Below, piece by piece: positions 12,301 to 24,117 of a stretch of 64,000 nt of DNA. How positions within the stretch are numbered: position 1 is the first letter of the stretch; each line of letters starts with the position of its first letter. Origin of the DNA: Capsicum annuum (lineage: Eukaryota > Streptophyta > Magnoliopsida > Solanales > Solanaceae); NCBI RefSeq assembly GCF_002878395.1, contig NC_061120.1, positions 119,476,585 to 119,540,584 on the forward strand, written 5' to 3'. Under the pieces are notes generated by a model. That model searched no databases and was not told the DNA's origin. It worked only from the letters and a program-made list of their open reading frames with translations. The position numbers and the translations under genes are program-made.

Positions 12301-13540
12301 CCTTTCTTACTATAAGATTACTCCACATTATGGCACTATAATTGTGTGATACTTCCATGATCTAAAATTCCATAGTCCATTTTTTGTCACCAAATCCGTC
12401 ATAAAATTAACATATTTAGGTATCTCTAGAAATGCTTCAACCAATGGGATATTTTTTTAGTAGGTTGATAAATTTTTAAAGAAACTTCTTAAATTTTGTA
12501 TATTTTTCCTCCTTCTTAAGAATTTGAGGAAATGAAGGACGTATTTTGATTTGCAGTTTCAAACAACTAGACTTCGTTCTGATTTTGAGATATTATCATC
12601 AACTACTTATGCTACATTTTCACCTCTGACCTTTTCTTCCACTTCTCCAAGATTCTCAACACTCGGCTCACATTATATAAGGACTTTATTAATAAACTTA
12701 TTAAGTCGCTTTATCTTTTTTCTTACTTGTTGTTTAGCAACCTTCTCATTAAGATTTTTATCATGATTTATAACTTCATTCTCAAGAGTTCTACCATGCC
12801 TAGTGACAATTTTTATAATGTGAGAATCATTCATTAGGTTTGATGCCATATCACTAAGAAGGCCTCCATTTTATTATGCAGTAAAATAGGAATAAATTTG
12901 ACCTAATTTCATCTCAGTTAGTTTGATCAAGGCTGAGTGTGAAATGACCATTTTATTAACTTGTGAAAAGTTTATTTTTATTTCTTTTTCCATCATATAA
13001 CTTCCATTAACCCCCAAAAAAACCTAAGCAAGCACATCTATGTTATTATACTTATTTGAGTCAATGAAGGTTACTTATTTACCTTTGGCCCGATCATATG
13101 GAGAAATGTATTTATCATGGCCACAATCTTTGTATCTCCAATCGCGATCCTATTTATTTATTTATCACTTCAATTACTACCTCAATCATGATCCTTCAAA
13201 TCATGGTCTTTCAAATCATAGTCTTTTTCATTCCATTCTAGATTGGAACCTCACCTGTTATAGGTAGGTTTTAACCCCCTCTTTCCCTCACCTATTTCCT
13301 GTTGTTGTATCAATAAGAATTGTATTTCATCATTAAGCATTTCTATTTTATTATCATCATATGCTTTATTTTTTATAAAAGCAACAACATTGACTGCCTT
13401 TGGAGATGAGACAATAACATGTTTATTAAGGATATATAATTATATCATTTCTTTAGCCATATTCTTATATCTCATCTTATACTTCTTCCTATGTTCTTAG
13501 ATTAAAAAAATATGCAGAGGGAGACCCAACAGCCACCTCG
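12301..13540 (-). pseudogene. Gag-protease linker remnant
   Basis: This is the charged linker between gag and protease. At about 13130-13060 (minus) the reading DYDWRYKD..KYISPYDRAKGK matches the conserved (R/K)Y(V/I)(P/S)P..(R)xKxK block also seen at 40860-40920 and 57040-57090. The rest is low-similarity sequence. The short plus-strand ORFs here are chance. Confidence 0.55.
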
Positions 13541-14340
13541 ATATTTCTTGTATATGATGTTCAATTTTGTTTCATCACTTGATCCAATAAAGCCGAAGAA
13601 ACTCCATAAGTTTGTTTAGTTAGAGATTCTCTGATAGCATTATCTACTACCATCTAGTTCAATTGATATAAGGCTTCATAGACTATTAAGAGAAAGATCT
13701 TATCCAATACCTCATGGTTTAGGCATTATAATAACTTGTTATTAAAGCTTTGTCATGCTTCATGTAATAGATCACCACTCAATTGTTAGTTGTTTATGAT
13801 TTCCTGCCTCAATAGGAGCATATGGTATAGTAAAAAGAATCAGTCCAGAATCATTTTCGTCAATGCATCATAAGAATTAATATATCCTATAGGAAATTCC
13901 TATAATGATAATGTTGCACCACCTACAAACGAGAATAGAAACAATCTTAACTGTATGGTCTCTTATTAGATATGAGCAATATTGAGCGACATAAATATGA
14001 CTATAAAATTCATCAAATAGAGATGGTTTCTTTGTGAGATTGACCACCAAATAAAGTGTTTATTTGAAGTAAATAAATCATCACACTAGTAACATAAAAC
14101 ACTTCATTACCCTTTGCTAGTGGGATGTGAATTGTACTTTCTCTAATGGCATCCACTAGGTGATCTTTATCCTCAAGGTTTCATCCAATGAAGCAGAATC
14201 ACTACTATTTTGACTTATTATGTTGTGAAGACTAAGATTATCACCATAACAGAACAAAAACAACAAATAAGGTAAAGTTTACATTACAACTAACCAATGA
14301 AACTTATAGCAAGAAAAAGAATAAACTCTACAGTTCATTG
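13541..14340 (-). pseudogene. Athila-type gag remnant
   Basis: A degraded retrotransposon gag core on the minus strand. Key blocks: RLFLFSFVGGATLSL (about 13950), the counterpart of RL(F/K)LFPFSL.G.A..WL; INSYDALTKMILD*FF (about 13885), matching IT.W..L...FL..FFP; LLHEA*QSFNNKLLQCLNHEV (about 13780-13715); and YEALYQLN*MVVDNA (about 13680). The gene begins near the primer site at 14341-14360. In the family it forms the particle that packages element RNA. Stops and frameshifts are common, so it is non-functional. Confidence 0.75.
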
Positions 14341-14360
14341 ACCTACATCAATTCCATTTT
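14341..14360 (-). other. Primer-binding-site remnant
   Basis: Directly next to the LTR end at 14361. The minus strand reads AAAATGGAATTGATGTAGGT, a decayed form of the TGGCGCCGTTGCCGGGGA primer site typical of Athila/Tat. It aligns with the better preserved sites at 39719-39735 and 55903-55920. Confidence 0.5.
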
Positions 14361-15781
14361 TGATAACACTGCAATACACTCTTTAATATGAATGTAATCA
14401 GTTATTTGAAATACTTTTACTCATCTTTAGATTTGGGGTCAAATCCAATGGGAATAAGAGTAATAAATTCACTCTCAAGTGTCACAAGCCACAATAAGTT
14501 GGTACAATACTAAAATAAAACAATAAAATAAAAATGGTGGGTTTATTAAAATAATTTATTTTTTAGTCAACAATCTCAATGTTGGTTTTTTCGAATGAAA
14601 AATTTAATATTATAATTAATGGGTTAAGGCACTAGGGGTTATCCCTTCATGGGAATGACTATATTAATAGGTATGTGATAATGCACCTAAGATTTGATTT
14701 TTAGTTATGACTAAGCATATTTGTATGTATTGGTGGAGATTTCTCAGTCCACCACCAAATATCATATGAGCTTTTTTCAAGCACCCAAGTGTCTAAGCTT
14801 ACAAATAACTAATGCCTCAAGATGGTAAACTATTTCTAGAATCAACACCTATATAAGTGTTTCTCTCAAATCTTGTCAACTAAATCTCATCACACTTGTC
14901 ATCTCTATTAAGAAATACAAGAGATCCAAATATATACCAAGGTTTCAACCATAATCTATAAATTAAAATATAATGATTTAGTTAAAATCATAACATACAA
15001 TATCATATAAAGGTAAATAATCACTTTTCACACAACAGTCGGTACTCAATAATGCACAACTCGAAGTTTGGGAAATTAGCTATTCATAATATAAGAAAAA
15101 GGAATTCTACGAAATTATTCTTCCATATTTACTAAATAATCCAATTCTCTCACATGAAAACTCAAAATTCAAAGAAAAAAGTAATTCACCCCATAATATG
15201 GTTTGATTACAAGATTAATAATCAAAAAATTTACAAATGATAGGGTTTCAAATGGATAAAATGGCTTAAATAGCTTCAGCAAAATTGGGCCTTATAATTA
15301 CGGAAATGCCACCATATAAAATTTAGCTTAGAATACATTTATCGCTAATTGGATCGGTGATGTGTTGAAATGTCCATGGCTCATTGATTAGACTTTGATT
15401 TTTGAGCTTTATGGGTTGGCTTTTGTCACTTTTTACTGGAAAATCTAGTTTACCGATCAAGTCGGTACTGTACTAAGTATTATTATCCATTCTTGTTTTG
15501 TCTTCCTTTGAACCTGACCAAAACTTTCAAATTTAGCGATATATAACCACCTTTTGTGATGAGTAGGACTAGTCGGCAATGTGCCAATTTTCCTTTACAC
15601 TGCTTTTGTGCATTTTATCTCCAATATCCCATCTTTTTTCTTACTTTTGCTATTCTAACCACTTCTTGGCATTAACCCTATACGTAAACAATAAAAATAC
15701 TAAAAACACTTCAAAATGACATTAGGGACTTGATTTATTACTGCTTTTATGCCAAATAAGAGACAAACTTTTGACTCATCA
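14361..15781 (-). mobile_element. 5' LTR of the minus-strand Athila-lineage element
   Basis: On the minus strand it starts TGATGAGTCAAAAG (15781) and ends GCAGTGTTATCA (14361), with the short TGAT/ATCA inverted termini also seen in the LTRs at 22731-24112 and 38334-39715. It is 1421 bases long, close to the 1382 of those. It contains a GC-richer island (about 15340-15600) and the ggtcaaatccaatggg block near its 3' end. Its first 1.1 kb matches the plus-strand LTR at 20188-20880. Primer site and gag follow on the minus strand, so this is the 5' LTR. Confidence 0.75.
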
Positions 15782-16123
15782 ATAGAATATAATGTGCAAG
15801 TGTAAACTCCAACTCTAATAATATAAATAATATTGTACATGCAATACTTTGATCCGTATCATAAAATACAAAGCATAATGTGCTGATGTGTCACACTAAT
15901 TTTCAATTATCAATCAACCAATTACATTTAAGAAAAACATTCATAACTTATCCTAGATCAGATATCTACTCCTAAAATAAGTTAATTAAACCAAATAGAA
16001 GTATTCTAATTAGCTATATGTTCAACAGTTCATGTCTCAGAATAAAATTATTACAATCATATTAAAAAATAGGAAAATTGATCTTAATCGGCAATTATAA
16101 AATTTTGTAACTTTTTTATAACA
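15782..16123. other. Unassigned AT-rich flank
   Basis: About 340 bases between the LTR start and the tandem repeat. No ORF, motif or repeat recognised. Confidence 0.3.
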
Positions 16124-17990
16124 CTGATACCTGTATAGATGTTTGTCACATTTTCTGTACAAGACCACTATTCCATTACTCTCATTGCATATAGGTATCA
16201 CATAATCACTTGAAAATGTGTAAAAAAGTCTTTAACATACCTAAAAAAAGATCCACAAAGAAATACTGAGCTAGAAAAATCAGATTTGACCTTTTTCTTT
16301 TTAAATGACCTTCGATCGAGTTCAATCACTTAGAATATAAATTTTACATGAGAAAATAAAACCAATGATACCAAGCAATATGTCACATCAAAGTCCAAAA
16401 ACCTCATTTGATCAACCCCAAGTCCAAAAGAAAAAAACTAGAATTTTATTAAATTCTTACATTACCAATGGATTATGGGGTCTAAATCTGAAATTCCATG
16501 GAAAATGAAGTTCGAGTTGAAAACCATTGAAATTCCAATTTTTTATCTACTTATTTAGTCCTTTACTTTGATGATGTCATACTTTTTAGTTGGGGTGGGG
16601 TGTATATTTTTGGATCTATAATATTTATCTATTTGGGCATGATTCTTTTGATATAGTTTTTAATTTTTCTAGATATTTATGCTTATTTTGGTATGTGTAT
16701 GTGACATTCAAATATTTTTCATTTGGGTGGTAATATTTTAAGGTTTGGTGTTTTGGATTTGATGGAGTGTGTGGTGTGTGATTTATGATTCTCATATCTT
16801 TATTATTCTTTCTAGTTTAGTAGTTATTAGTTTAATGGTAAGTAAAAGAAATTCATTTTTGCATGTGTATTTAAGAGGTAAGTGTAGTAGCAATAAAAAA
16901 CTTTAACTCAAATGGAAAACTTAGGGAGAACTTTTACAAGCACGACTCTTGAATTTTCAATCCATCTTGATTTTTTTTTAAATGTGCCCATCATTTAAAA
17001 GTATCATCATTATTCCATTTAAGATAGTTAGGATCTCATTTTTCTTGTGAATACTCACATCTTATATTGGCCACCTGAATACATTCCTTGATATGTGTAA
17101 TTAATGTGGTACATCGATTGACGAAGAGTGCTTTGAGTATGTGATTCAGTGTGATGCATGGGTGAAGTATCTGTTTTATCTGGCATATTAAGTCCACCTA
17201 GAACTCAGTCAGTTTCTCTAGTTAATAAGAAAAAAATGTGTGATATTGGAGAAATGATCTTTGGACAATGATAGATATTAAACCACAAATTTGACCAAAT
17301 TGAGTTATCCCATTGTGAGTTCACTGATGAACATTGTTCCTAGATCGAGCCTTAAAACCCATTTTCTTGCATAACCTTGTTACTAGCCAAAAACCCCTTT
17401 TTATTTATATTCCTCTCTTGAACCAAACCTTTTTAAAATGTCTAGATGACTTTAAATACCAACTTAGACTAAAATCCATTAGGGGGAAGAAGATACCTTT
17501 ATGTTAGTGTGTAATTGGCCTTTTATGAATATAGGAACCACTAAATTCCTTATTGAATTATCCTTGTATCTTGTATACATATAGAAAATTAAGAATAAGG
17601 TGAAAACAGTCAATAGACAAGTGGTAGTTTGTTCCTAGTTGTAATTATGCATCGTTGTTAATAGTCGGGAAGGATAGGAAGAGGAAGATAGCTTGAAAGT
17701 TTTGAAAAAATAGTTCATAAAGTGATGTATAGAATCGAACCTTGGGAAAATAGGTTAAGGGAGGCCACTATGAATGTTTTGTAATAGTAGAGTCACTATA
17801 ACCTTTACCTTCCCTATATTACCAATAGCTTATACTGTCAAGATTATGGTTCGGTTCTTGTGTTCTTGATTATATTTTTGGAGAGTGAGTGACTTATGTT
17901 AGTCCTTTTATTTGATGACTAAATAGCCTTAAGGGAATGGACTTCTTTATGTCAAGGCACTTGGTCCCTATCCTTGATTACTCTGCAATC
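16124..17990 (+). repeat. Tandem duplication, unit 1 (retroelement 3' non-coding)
   Basis: Unit 1 starts 'gatacctgtatagatgtttgtca' and ends 'cttggtccctatccttgatta..ctgcaatcttt'. The same text recurs at 17994-19941 in the same order and strand. Shared landmarks are 'ttggggtggggtgtatatttttggatct', 'ggagtgtgtggtgtgtgattt', 'gtgctttgagta.gtgattcagtg', 'agagtcac.ataacctt' and the 'ttcttgattat.tttt.ggagagtg' block. No coding potential. The second unit runs on to a polypurine tract and an LTR, so this is the untranslated 3' part of an Athila/Tat-lineage element. Confidence 0.8.
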
Positions 17991-17993
17991 TTT

Positions 17994-19941
17994 GCTAATA
18001 CCTGTATAGATGTTTGTCATATCTCTTATACAAGAACCTCATTCCCATTACTCTCATAACTTATAGTTATCACATAAGCACTTATAAATATGTCAAAAAA
18101 GACTTAACATACCTAAAAAAGTCACACAAGGAAAGCCTTAGCTAGAAGAATTAGATTATATCTTTTCAGATTTGAATCACCTCCCGTTGAGTCCAATCAA
18201 TTCTAATATAAAGTTTATATGAGAAAAGAAAATCAATGATGCCCAGCAATATGTGATATCAAAGTCCAATAACTCTATTTGATCAACCCCAAGTCCGTAA
18301 AAAAAAACTAGAATTTTATTAAATTTTAACATTACTCTTGTTTTAAGGTGTCTAAATCTGAAGTTCCATTCATAATGAAGTTCGAGTTAAAAATCATAGA
18401 AATACCAATTTTTTTTCTCCATTTATTTAGTCCTTTTCATTAAGGATAAGACATAATTTTTTGGTGGGGTAGGGTGTATATTTTTGGATCTGTAGTATTT
18501 AGCTCTTGGTGCATGGTTATATTTATACAGTGTTTCAGTTTTCTAGATATTTATCATTATCTTTGTGCGTGGATATGACATTCAAATATATTTTATTTGG
18601 GTGGTAATATTTTTAGTATTAGTGTTTTGGATTTCATGGAGTGTGTGGTGTGTGATTTGCTATTCTCATTACTTTATTACTCTTTCTAGTTTAGTAGTTA
18701 TTAGTTTAATTGTAAGTAACAGAAATTTATTTTGCAATGTGTATTTAAGATTGAGGTGTACTAACAATATGACACTTTGACTCAAATGGTACACTTGGGG
18801 AGAATTTTGCATGCACGACTTTTGAATTAGTTATCCATCTTGACCTTTTTTCAAAAAATGTTCCCATCATTTAAAAGTATCTTCATTGGTCTAGATAGGT
18901 TAGTTAGGCTCTTATTTTTCTTTAGAAAAATTGCATATTGTATTAGCCACCTATTTACATTACTCGATATGTGCAATGAATGTGGTACATGAATTAAGAA
19001 AGAGTGCTTTGAGTACGTGATTCAGTGTCATGCCGGGGTGAAGTATTGTTTTTATCTTTGACATAGTGTCGACCTAAAACTTTCTTGACTTCTCAAGTTT
19101 AAAAGCAAAGAGTGTGTGATATTGAGTAAATAATCTTCTTTCATTGATCAATATTACACCACCAATTTGACCAAATTGAGCTGTCCAATTGTGAGTTCGC
19201 TGTCAACATTGTCCCAAGATAAAGCCTTGAAACCCATTTTCTTACATAAATTTGTTACAAGCTAAAACACGATTTTAATTATCTCCTTCTCTTGAACCAA
19301 ATATTTTTGAACTTTCTAGGTGAGGTTAAAGACCATTTTATACCAAAAGTTTAATTTTAGGGTGGAGAAAACCTTGGGGTTAGTGTTTAATTTGTAGTTT
19401 ATGAATGTGGGAGCCACTAAATTCCTCATTAAATTATCCTTGTATCTTATGTAGAAATAGAGAAAAATAAGAAAAAGGTTGAAAAAAATCAAAAGAAAAG
19501 TGGCAGATTGTTCCTAGTTCTAATTATGAATAGTTGTTAAAAGCGTGGAAGGAAAGAAAGAGGAAGATAACTGGAAAATTTTGAAAAAAATTTGGTTTGA
19601 AAAGTGATGTGAAGAAGCAAACCTTGCGAAAATAGGTGAAAGAGGTCACTATTAATGTTTTGTAATGGTAGAGTCACGATAACCTTGACCTTTCTTACTT
19701 GATCTATTGTCTACACTGCAAGCCAAACTAAGACCTAGATGATCTCCAAAGTAGTATGCTTATTTCTGGAGAACCAAAGCTTATGGTCAAGATTATCGTG
19801 TGGTACTTGTGTTCTTGATTATCTTTTGGGAGAGTGGGTAATTCATGTTAGTTCTTTGATTTTATTACTAAACAGACTTAAGGAAAGAGACATCTTTTTG
19901 TGAGGGTACTTGGTCCCTATCCTTGATTATTCTTCAATTTT
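17994..19941 (+). repeat. Tandem duplication, unit 2
   Basis: Second copy of the unit at 16124-17990. It is slightly longer because of about 75 extra bases near 19711-19789 (the 'gcaagccaaactaagacctagatgatctcc' stretch). Divergence by eye is moderate, with small indels scattered throughout, so the duplication is old or the copies came from different elements. The 71-residue ORF at 18565-18780 is hydrophobic, has no unit-1 equivalent as a maintained frame, and is not a gene. Confidence 0.8.
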
Positions 19942-20187
19942 AGTTGAGGCCTATGAACATATGCTTGACTTGGTAACATTAAGACAATATTTGATACTTG
20001 TTGTTCAGAAAATGAGGTCTTGATAGTCAAATCATGGGCTATTGTTTTAAAACTCATGAGGGAAAAGTGTTTTCACAAAAGAAGTGTGTATCTATGCACC
20101 CAAGTAGTTCTATTATTAGGCATTGTTTATTCTATTTTGTAAACATTAATTTACACAAGGACTAGCAAAGATTTAAATTTGGGATGT
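19942..20187 (+). other. 3' non-coding end and polypurine tract
   Basis: Non-coding DNA leading to 'agcaaagatttaaatttgggatgt' (20164-20187), the form of the Athila/Tat polypurine tract, immediately before the LTR start TGATGAG at 20188. Confidence 0.55.
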
Positions 20188-20880
20188 TGATGAGTCAGAA
20201 ATTTGTGACTCATTTATCCCATAAATAGTACAAAATCAAGTCCTCAATAATTTTGAGCTACAATTTTGCTGAAGGCATTTAATCCTTTTTGGTCATTTGA
20301 AACCCTATCTTATGTCAATTTTCTAAATCTTAAGTTTGTAATCAAACTATAGTTGTGGGAATAACTACTTTGTTCTTCAAATTTTGAGTATTCTTGTGAA
20401 ACCTTTTGATTCTTTTGCAAATATGGAAGAAAATATGGTATAATTCCTTTTTTTTCTAATATAAGTAGCTAATATCCCAAATTTGGGGTTACAAATGTTG
20501 AGTATTGATTGTTATCTGGGTAGTGATTATTTATCATTGTATTTGATGGTATGTTATGATTTTACCTAAATCTTTGTGTTTTAATTTGTAGACTAAGATT
20601 GTAATCTTGGACTATGTTAGGATCTCATGTATTTCTTGAAAGAGAAGACAAGAATGATGAGATTTATTCAATAAGACTTAAGGTACCCTCATTTAGGTGG
20701 TGATTCTAGGAATAGATCATCATTATGAGGTTATTGGTTGTTTGGTAGTGTATACACTTGGGTGTTCGAAAACAGCTCATATGATATTAGTTGTTTGATT
20801 GAGAAATCATCACCAATACCTAAAACCATTTCTGTTCATAACTAGCAATCAAATCTTAGGTGTATTTTCACTTACCAGTG
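20188..20880 (+). mobile_element. Athila-lineage 3' LTR, internally deleted and truncated
   Basis: It starts TGATGAGTCAGAAATTTG. It matches the reverse complement of 14676-15781 from end to end: the 'ttttgctgaaggcatttaatcc' block, 'ctaatatcccaaattt', 'gttattggttg', 'cacttgggtg', and 'caaatcttaggtg.attttcac'. It lacks about 420 bases that carry the GC-rich island in the minus-strand copy (about 15300-15760). The final 300 bases of the LTR are absent, replaced at about 20880 by other retroelement DNA. Confidence 0.7.
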
Positions 20881-21360
20881 CATATTGATATCGGCCAAAG
20901 ATACATTTGCAAATATAGTAACCCAACAAAGTTGTGGTCAAATCCAATGTGAATACGTGAATTTATATTTCATTCTTGTTAGAATCAACATGTAGTGCCG
21001 AAAGTAAATGGGGAGGGCGTTGTAGATGTAAAAACTCAATAATAACAGAACTCAACATTATTTGTAATCAATTAGAGATGAATACTAGGATTGTGTTCCC
21101 TTTGGCTTCGTAACTCAGTAGGTTTATCGTGGTTTGTTGAACAAACTAGATGTCTTGCAAGCATAATCAGATGAGATAGGTACCATCAACTGTCTTGTGA
21201 ACTCATTGAAGGCTTTCACCCTTTACTTTTTTATTCTTAGGATGTCACAATCTAACCCTTATCTTAGATCCCAATTGACTATTACCTTTTGAGTCTATTG
21301 GCACCTCCAAAATCTCCTGAAAACTCTCTATATTTAGATTCTCTGAATCATATTCTTTTC
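20881..21360 (-). mobile_element. LTR-like fragment with primer-site-like edge
   Basis: At 20886-20905 'attgatatcggccaaagata' resembles the reverse complement of a GGCGCC..GCCGGGGA primer site. 'gtggtcaaatccaatgtgaata' (about 20935) resembles the LTR 3'-end block at 14437, so a third, minus-oriented Athila/Tat-like LTR piece is likely. The inner part (about 21180-21350) has the same style as LTR sequence elsewhere here. Its far boundary is not clear. Confidence 0.4.
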
Positions 21361-21656
21361 ACCTACGGACTGTAGATGGCACATACTGGGATGTTTATTT
21401 AGGTGCAACGCACACCTTTATCACAGGGTGAAAGCCTCCGTGCTATGGCCTTATCGCGGAGGCTAACTCCCTGGAAAACCACTATCGCGAAGAAACACTA
21501 TCTCATAGTTTAAAATAGCCCCTAACTTCTTTTAAAAATTCTGACACTTCCCCAAAACACCATTTGAACATCCCTAAACATAATTCAACTCAAAAATTGA
21601 CATTACAAAATGGAATGGTCAAAACTAAAATTGTTTAAGTTTTATAGGGTCTTACA
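21361..21656 (-). mobile_element. Chromovirus LTR start (other family)
   Basis: On the minus strand it starts TGTAAGACCCTATAAAAC (21656 downward) and contains a GC-rich island at 21380-21490 (aggtgcaacgcacacc, ttatcgcggaggc). The style resembles the plus LTR starting at 62345 (TGTAATACCCC, with a similar ggtgtg..cacacc island). The following plus-strand bases 'ttatcatcacttaagatcat' are a decayed 'ctcccccacttaggatcat' polypurine tract in reverse complement. Confidence 0.5.
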
Positions 21657-21858
21657 TTATCATCACTTAAGATCATTAGTTCCCGAATGAGGAATTAGGC
21701 TATTTTTAGCACGATAACAGTAAGAATACACTAGAAACTAATGACAAATTTTAAAGGGAATTAAATTCATACCTCAAGAACTTTCTCTCTACATGGGGAA
21801 TAAGAATGGGTACATGGCCTTCATATCTTCCTCAACTTCCTATGTAGCTTCCTATCCC
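21657..21858 (-). pseudogene. C-terminal scrap of a chromovirus pol
   Basis: On the minus strand the reading EAT*EVEEDMKAMYPFLF (about 21855-21795) matches the (G)ATWE.E.DM...YP.LF end of chromovirus polyproteins just after the chromodomain. It lies between the polypurine-like site at 21657 and the LTR that begins at 21859, so it belongs to an element otherwise deleted. Confidence 0.55.
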
Positions 21859-22725
21859 GAGTTGGATGAATTCTGAACCTATAAAAAAATAGCATTTTTT
21901 TTACAACTTCAGACAATAGAATATGTCAATAATCATAACCAACCAAACAAAGTCCCACTAATAACCATACCAAATACAAAAAAAAATAACCAAGTACAAG
22001 TCATAACATAATAGGATGGAACAATCATAAATACAGTCAAATGGTATCATCCCCAGTACCAATGCTAATACTTATGCTAACAACACTCCCGACATAACTC
22101 ATATAAACCAGTAGTAATTCCATAAAGCCTCCAACCGAAAGTATAATAATATCTGATTGGTAGATTCCCCCAACCATAGCCAAAACCAATGTCTATGAAA
22201 TAACCAAAGTATTAAAAGACATTCATGAAATGAAATGGAGCCTTCCCAAATTTTAAAGCTCACCTCTTTAATCCAACCAAGCTGATCTCAAATTTTATCA
22301 CTAAGTGGGAGGAATAGAATGGTCGGTTCCTACATCACATAGGGATACAACAACAAAATATGGGTTAGAAGGTGAACAATATCAAGTACACAACATAAGG
22401 ATAAAATCATGCAAACTTTTTGAAACCAAATAAACCAACCATACGCATTCACAACCATACATACATATATATAACCATGTTGGGAATGGAAATCTTGTTT
22501 AGCATTACATTAAAACCATTAACTTGGGTATGTGTAGCTTAGCCATCCTAGAACCACCCATAGGATATATGGGTCTAATGTAACCCCTTGAACAGGCTCG
22601 ATGCATGTAGTCGCATGAACTGGAGATACTATTAGAGTAGCGGATCCTCAAGTAACCTTTGCTCTCAGTGATACATATGTAAAAGTGTACTTAGGGGATT
22701 CCCATGTACCATGTAAGTACCATAT

Positions 22726-22730
22726 ATGGT
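22726..22730. repeat. Target-site duplication atggt (left)
   Basis: The five bases directly before the solo LTR. They equal the five bases directly after it (24113-24117). Confidence 0.85.
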
Positions 22731-24112
22731 TGATAATGCTTAACTCATTCCCATATTTTAGGGGCGAGACGGTTGTTGTTAATAACCCAACTTGCATTGA
22801 GGTCGAATCCAACTAGAGAAAATATAAATTTCAAATCCTATGGTTGTTTAAGTTACTAAAAGGTTACCTGGAATGCTAAGAAACACAACATGTAAATTAA
22901 AGTGGGGGAATTGGTTTGAACCTTGTTTGTAACAATTTTTGGTTAACAACACACTAATATATTACTTTTGATTTAAAAACAAGATTTGAGAAGATCTTGG
23001 GAATAAGTCTAACTAAAGGTAAAACATGTGTATGTTATTTGTAGTTTAACATGAAACTTAGTTGTTGAGTGAGAGATAGGCTGGGTCAAAAGTCTTTGTG
23101 GTGAACCTTTAACCAAAACCACAAGAATTTCACCAATTGGCTCTTTCAAACCCATAATGAATCTGTAATTAACAGCCACCCAAAACCTCAATCGGGCATC
23201 CCTATTTCTAGGAAGATGTCCTTTTTAGGATTTACACTCGAATCACACTTATTTATAAGATTCCAAAACGTAGTAAACCATAGGTTTGATTGTCCACAAT
23301 ATCCTTCTCACCCTATATCCCTCTTTAAATGATGCTATGGGTTCCCATAACTTCATCTTCATCCCTCTTTCAAGGATGATGAAGGGTTTCTAGAGTTTGT
23401 TGTTTTCACCCATCAAACCCATTTGTATATTTGGGGTTTTCACCCATAAATTGAAACTGTTAAGCTCAAGTAAGGGTGGACTCCATAATAAATAACTAAA
23501 AATCATGAAAACCCATCAACACCCATACACAAATACACTTTAGTTCAACATACTCCCAAGACTAAATTACTTAGCTACTCATGAAGAAAGTAAAGAAATA
23601 TATACCATAAGGATTATCCAAAGCATTCATTCTTCACAAAACACTACGAATTAAATTCTCCAAAATTAATTACGACTTTTCCCAATTAATGTTCTTTCTT
23701 AAAATTCAAAATTCTCTATGAGGTAAGCAATACCCAAAAAAGAAAGGGTTTTTACCTATCTAAGGTTTGGGATTCGTCCATGTGAATTTAAAAAATTCCT
23801 CTGGGAAATATTCCTGCTTAGCCGCAATACCGTAAGGATGTCAGCAAACACTGCCAATGCGACTGCAGTTGTGCTCTGCTATCGCGTTTCTCTAGCCATC
23901 TTAACTAACCGCAAATGCAACCTGTAGCATGCGATCGCGGTAACTATGGCTGGTGACTGCTCTAATCCACATGTCTCCATCTCACCAATTGTATACCTGC
24001 ACAATGTTGATATTAGTGCATTAAATCACGATTATATCTCATTTAATTCTACAAAACATGGTAGTGTGCCTAAATAGGTAGTGCGAATTAATGATAAAAT
24101 AAGCATTCATCA
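22731..24112 (-). mobile_element. Solo LTR of the Athila-lineage gag-protease family
   Basis: 1382 bases long. On the minus strand it starts TGATGAATGC and ends GAGTTAAGCATTATCA, with perfect TGAT/ATCA termini, flanked by the perfect 5-bp repeat atggt. It matches the LTR at 38334-39715 (also 1382 bases) throughout: 'tttaatgcactaatatc', the GC island (here 23820-23960 with gcgatcgcgg), the 'ttcttcacaaaa' and 'ggattatccaaag' blocks, the 'ggttttcacccat' pair, 'tagaggaatc' region, and the terminal 'attatca'. No internal region is present, so it is a solo LTR left by LTR-LTR recombination. It is inserted in the array's 3' LTR and is therefore younger than it. Confidence 0.9.
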
Positions 24113-24117
24113 ATGGT
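24113..24117. repeat. Target-site duplication atggt (right)
   Basis: Right copy of the duplicated target, identical to 22726-22730. Confidence 0.85.
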
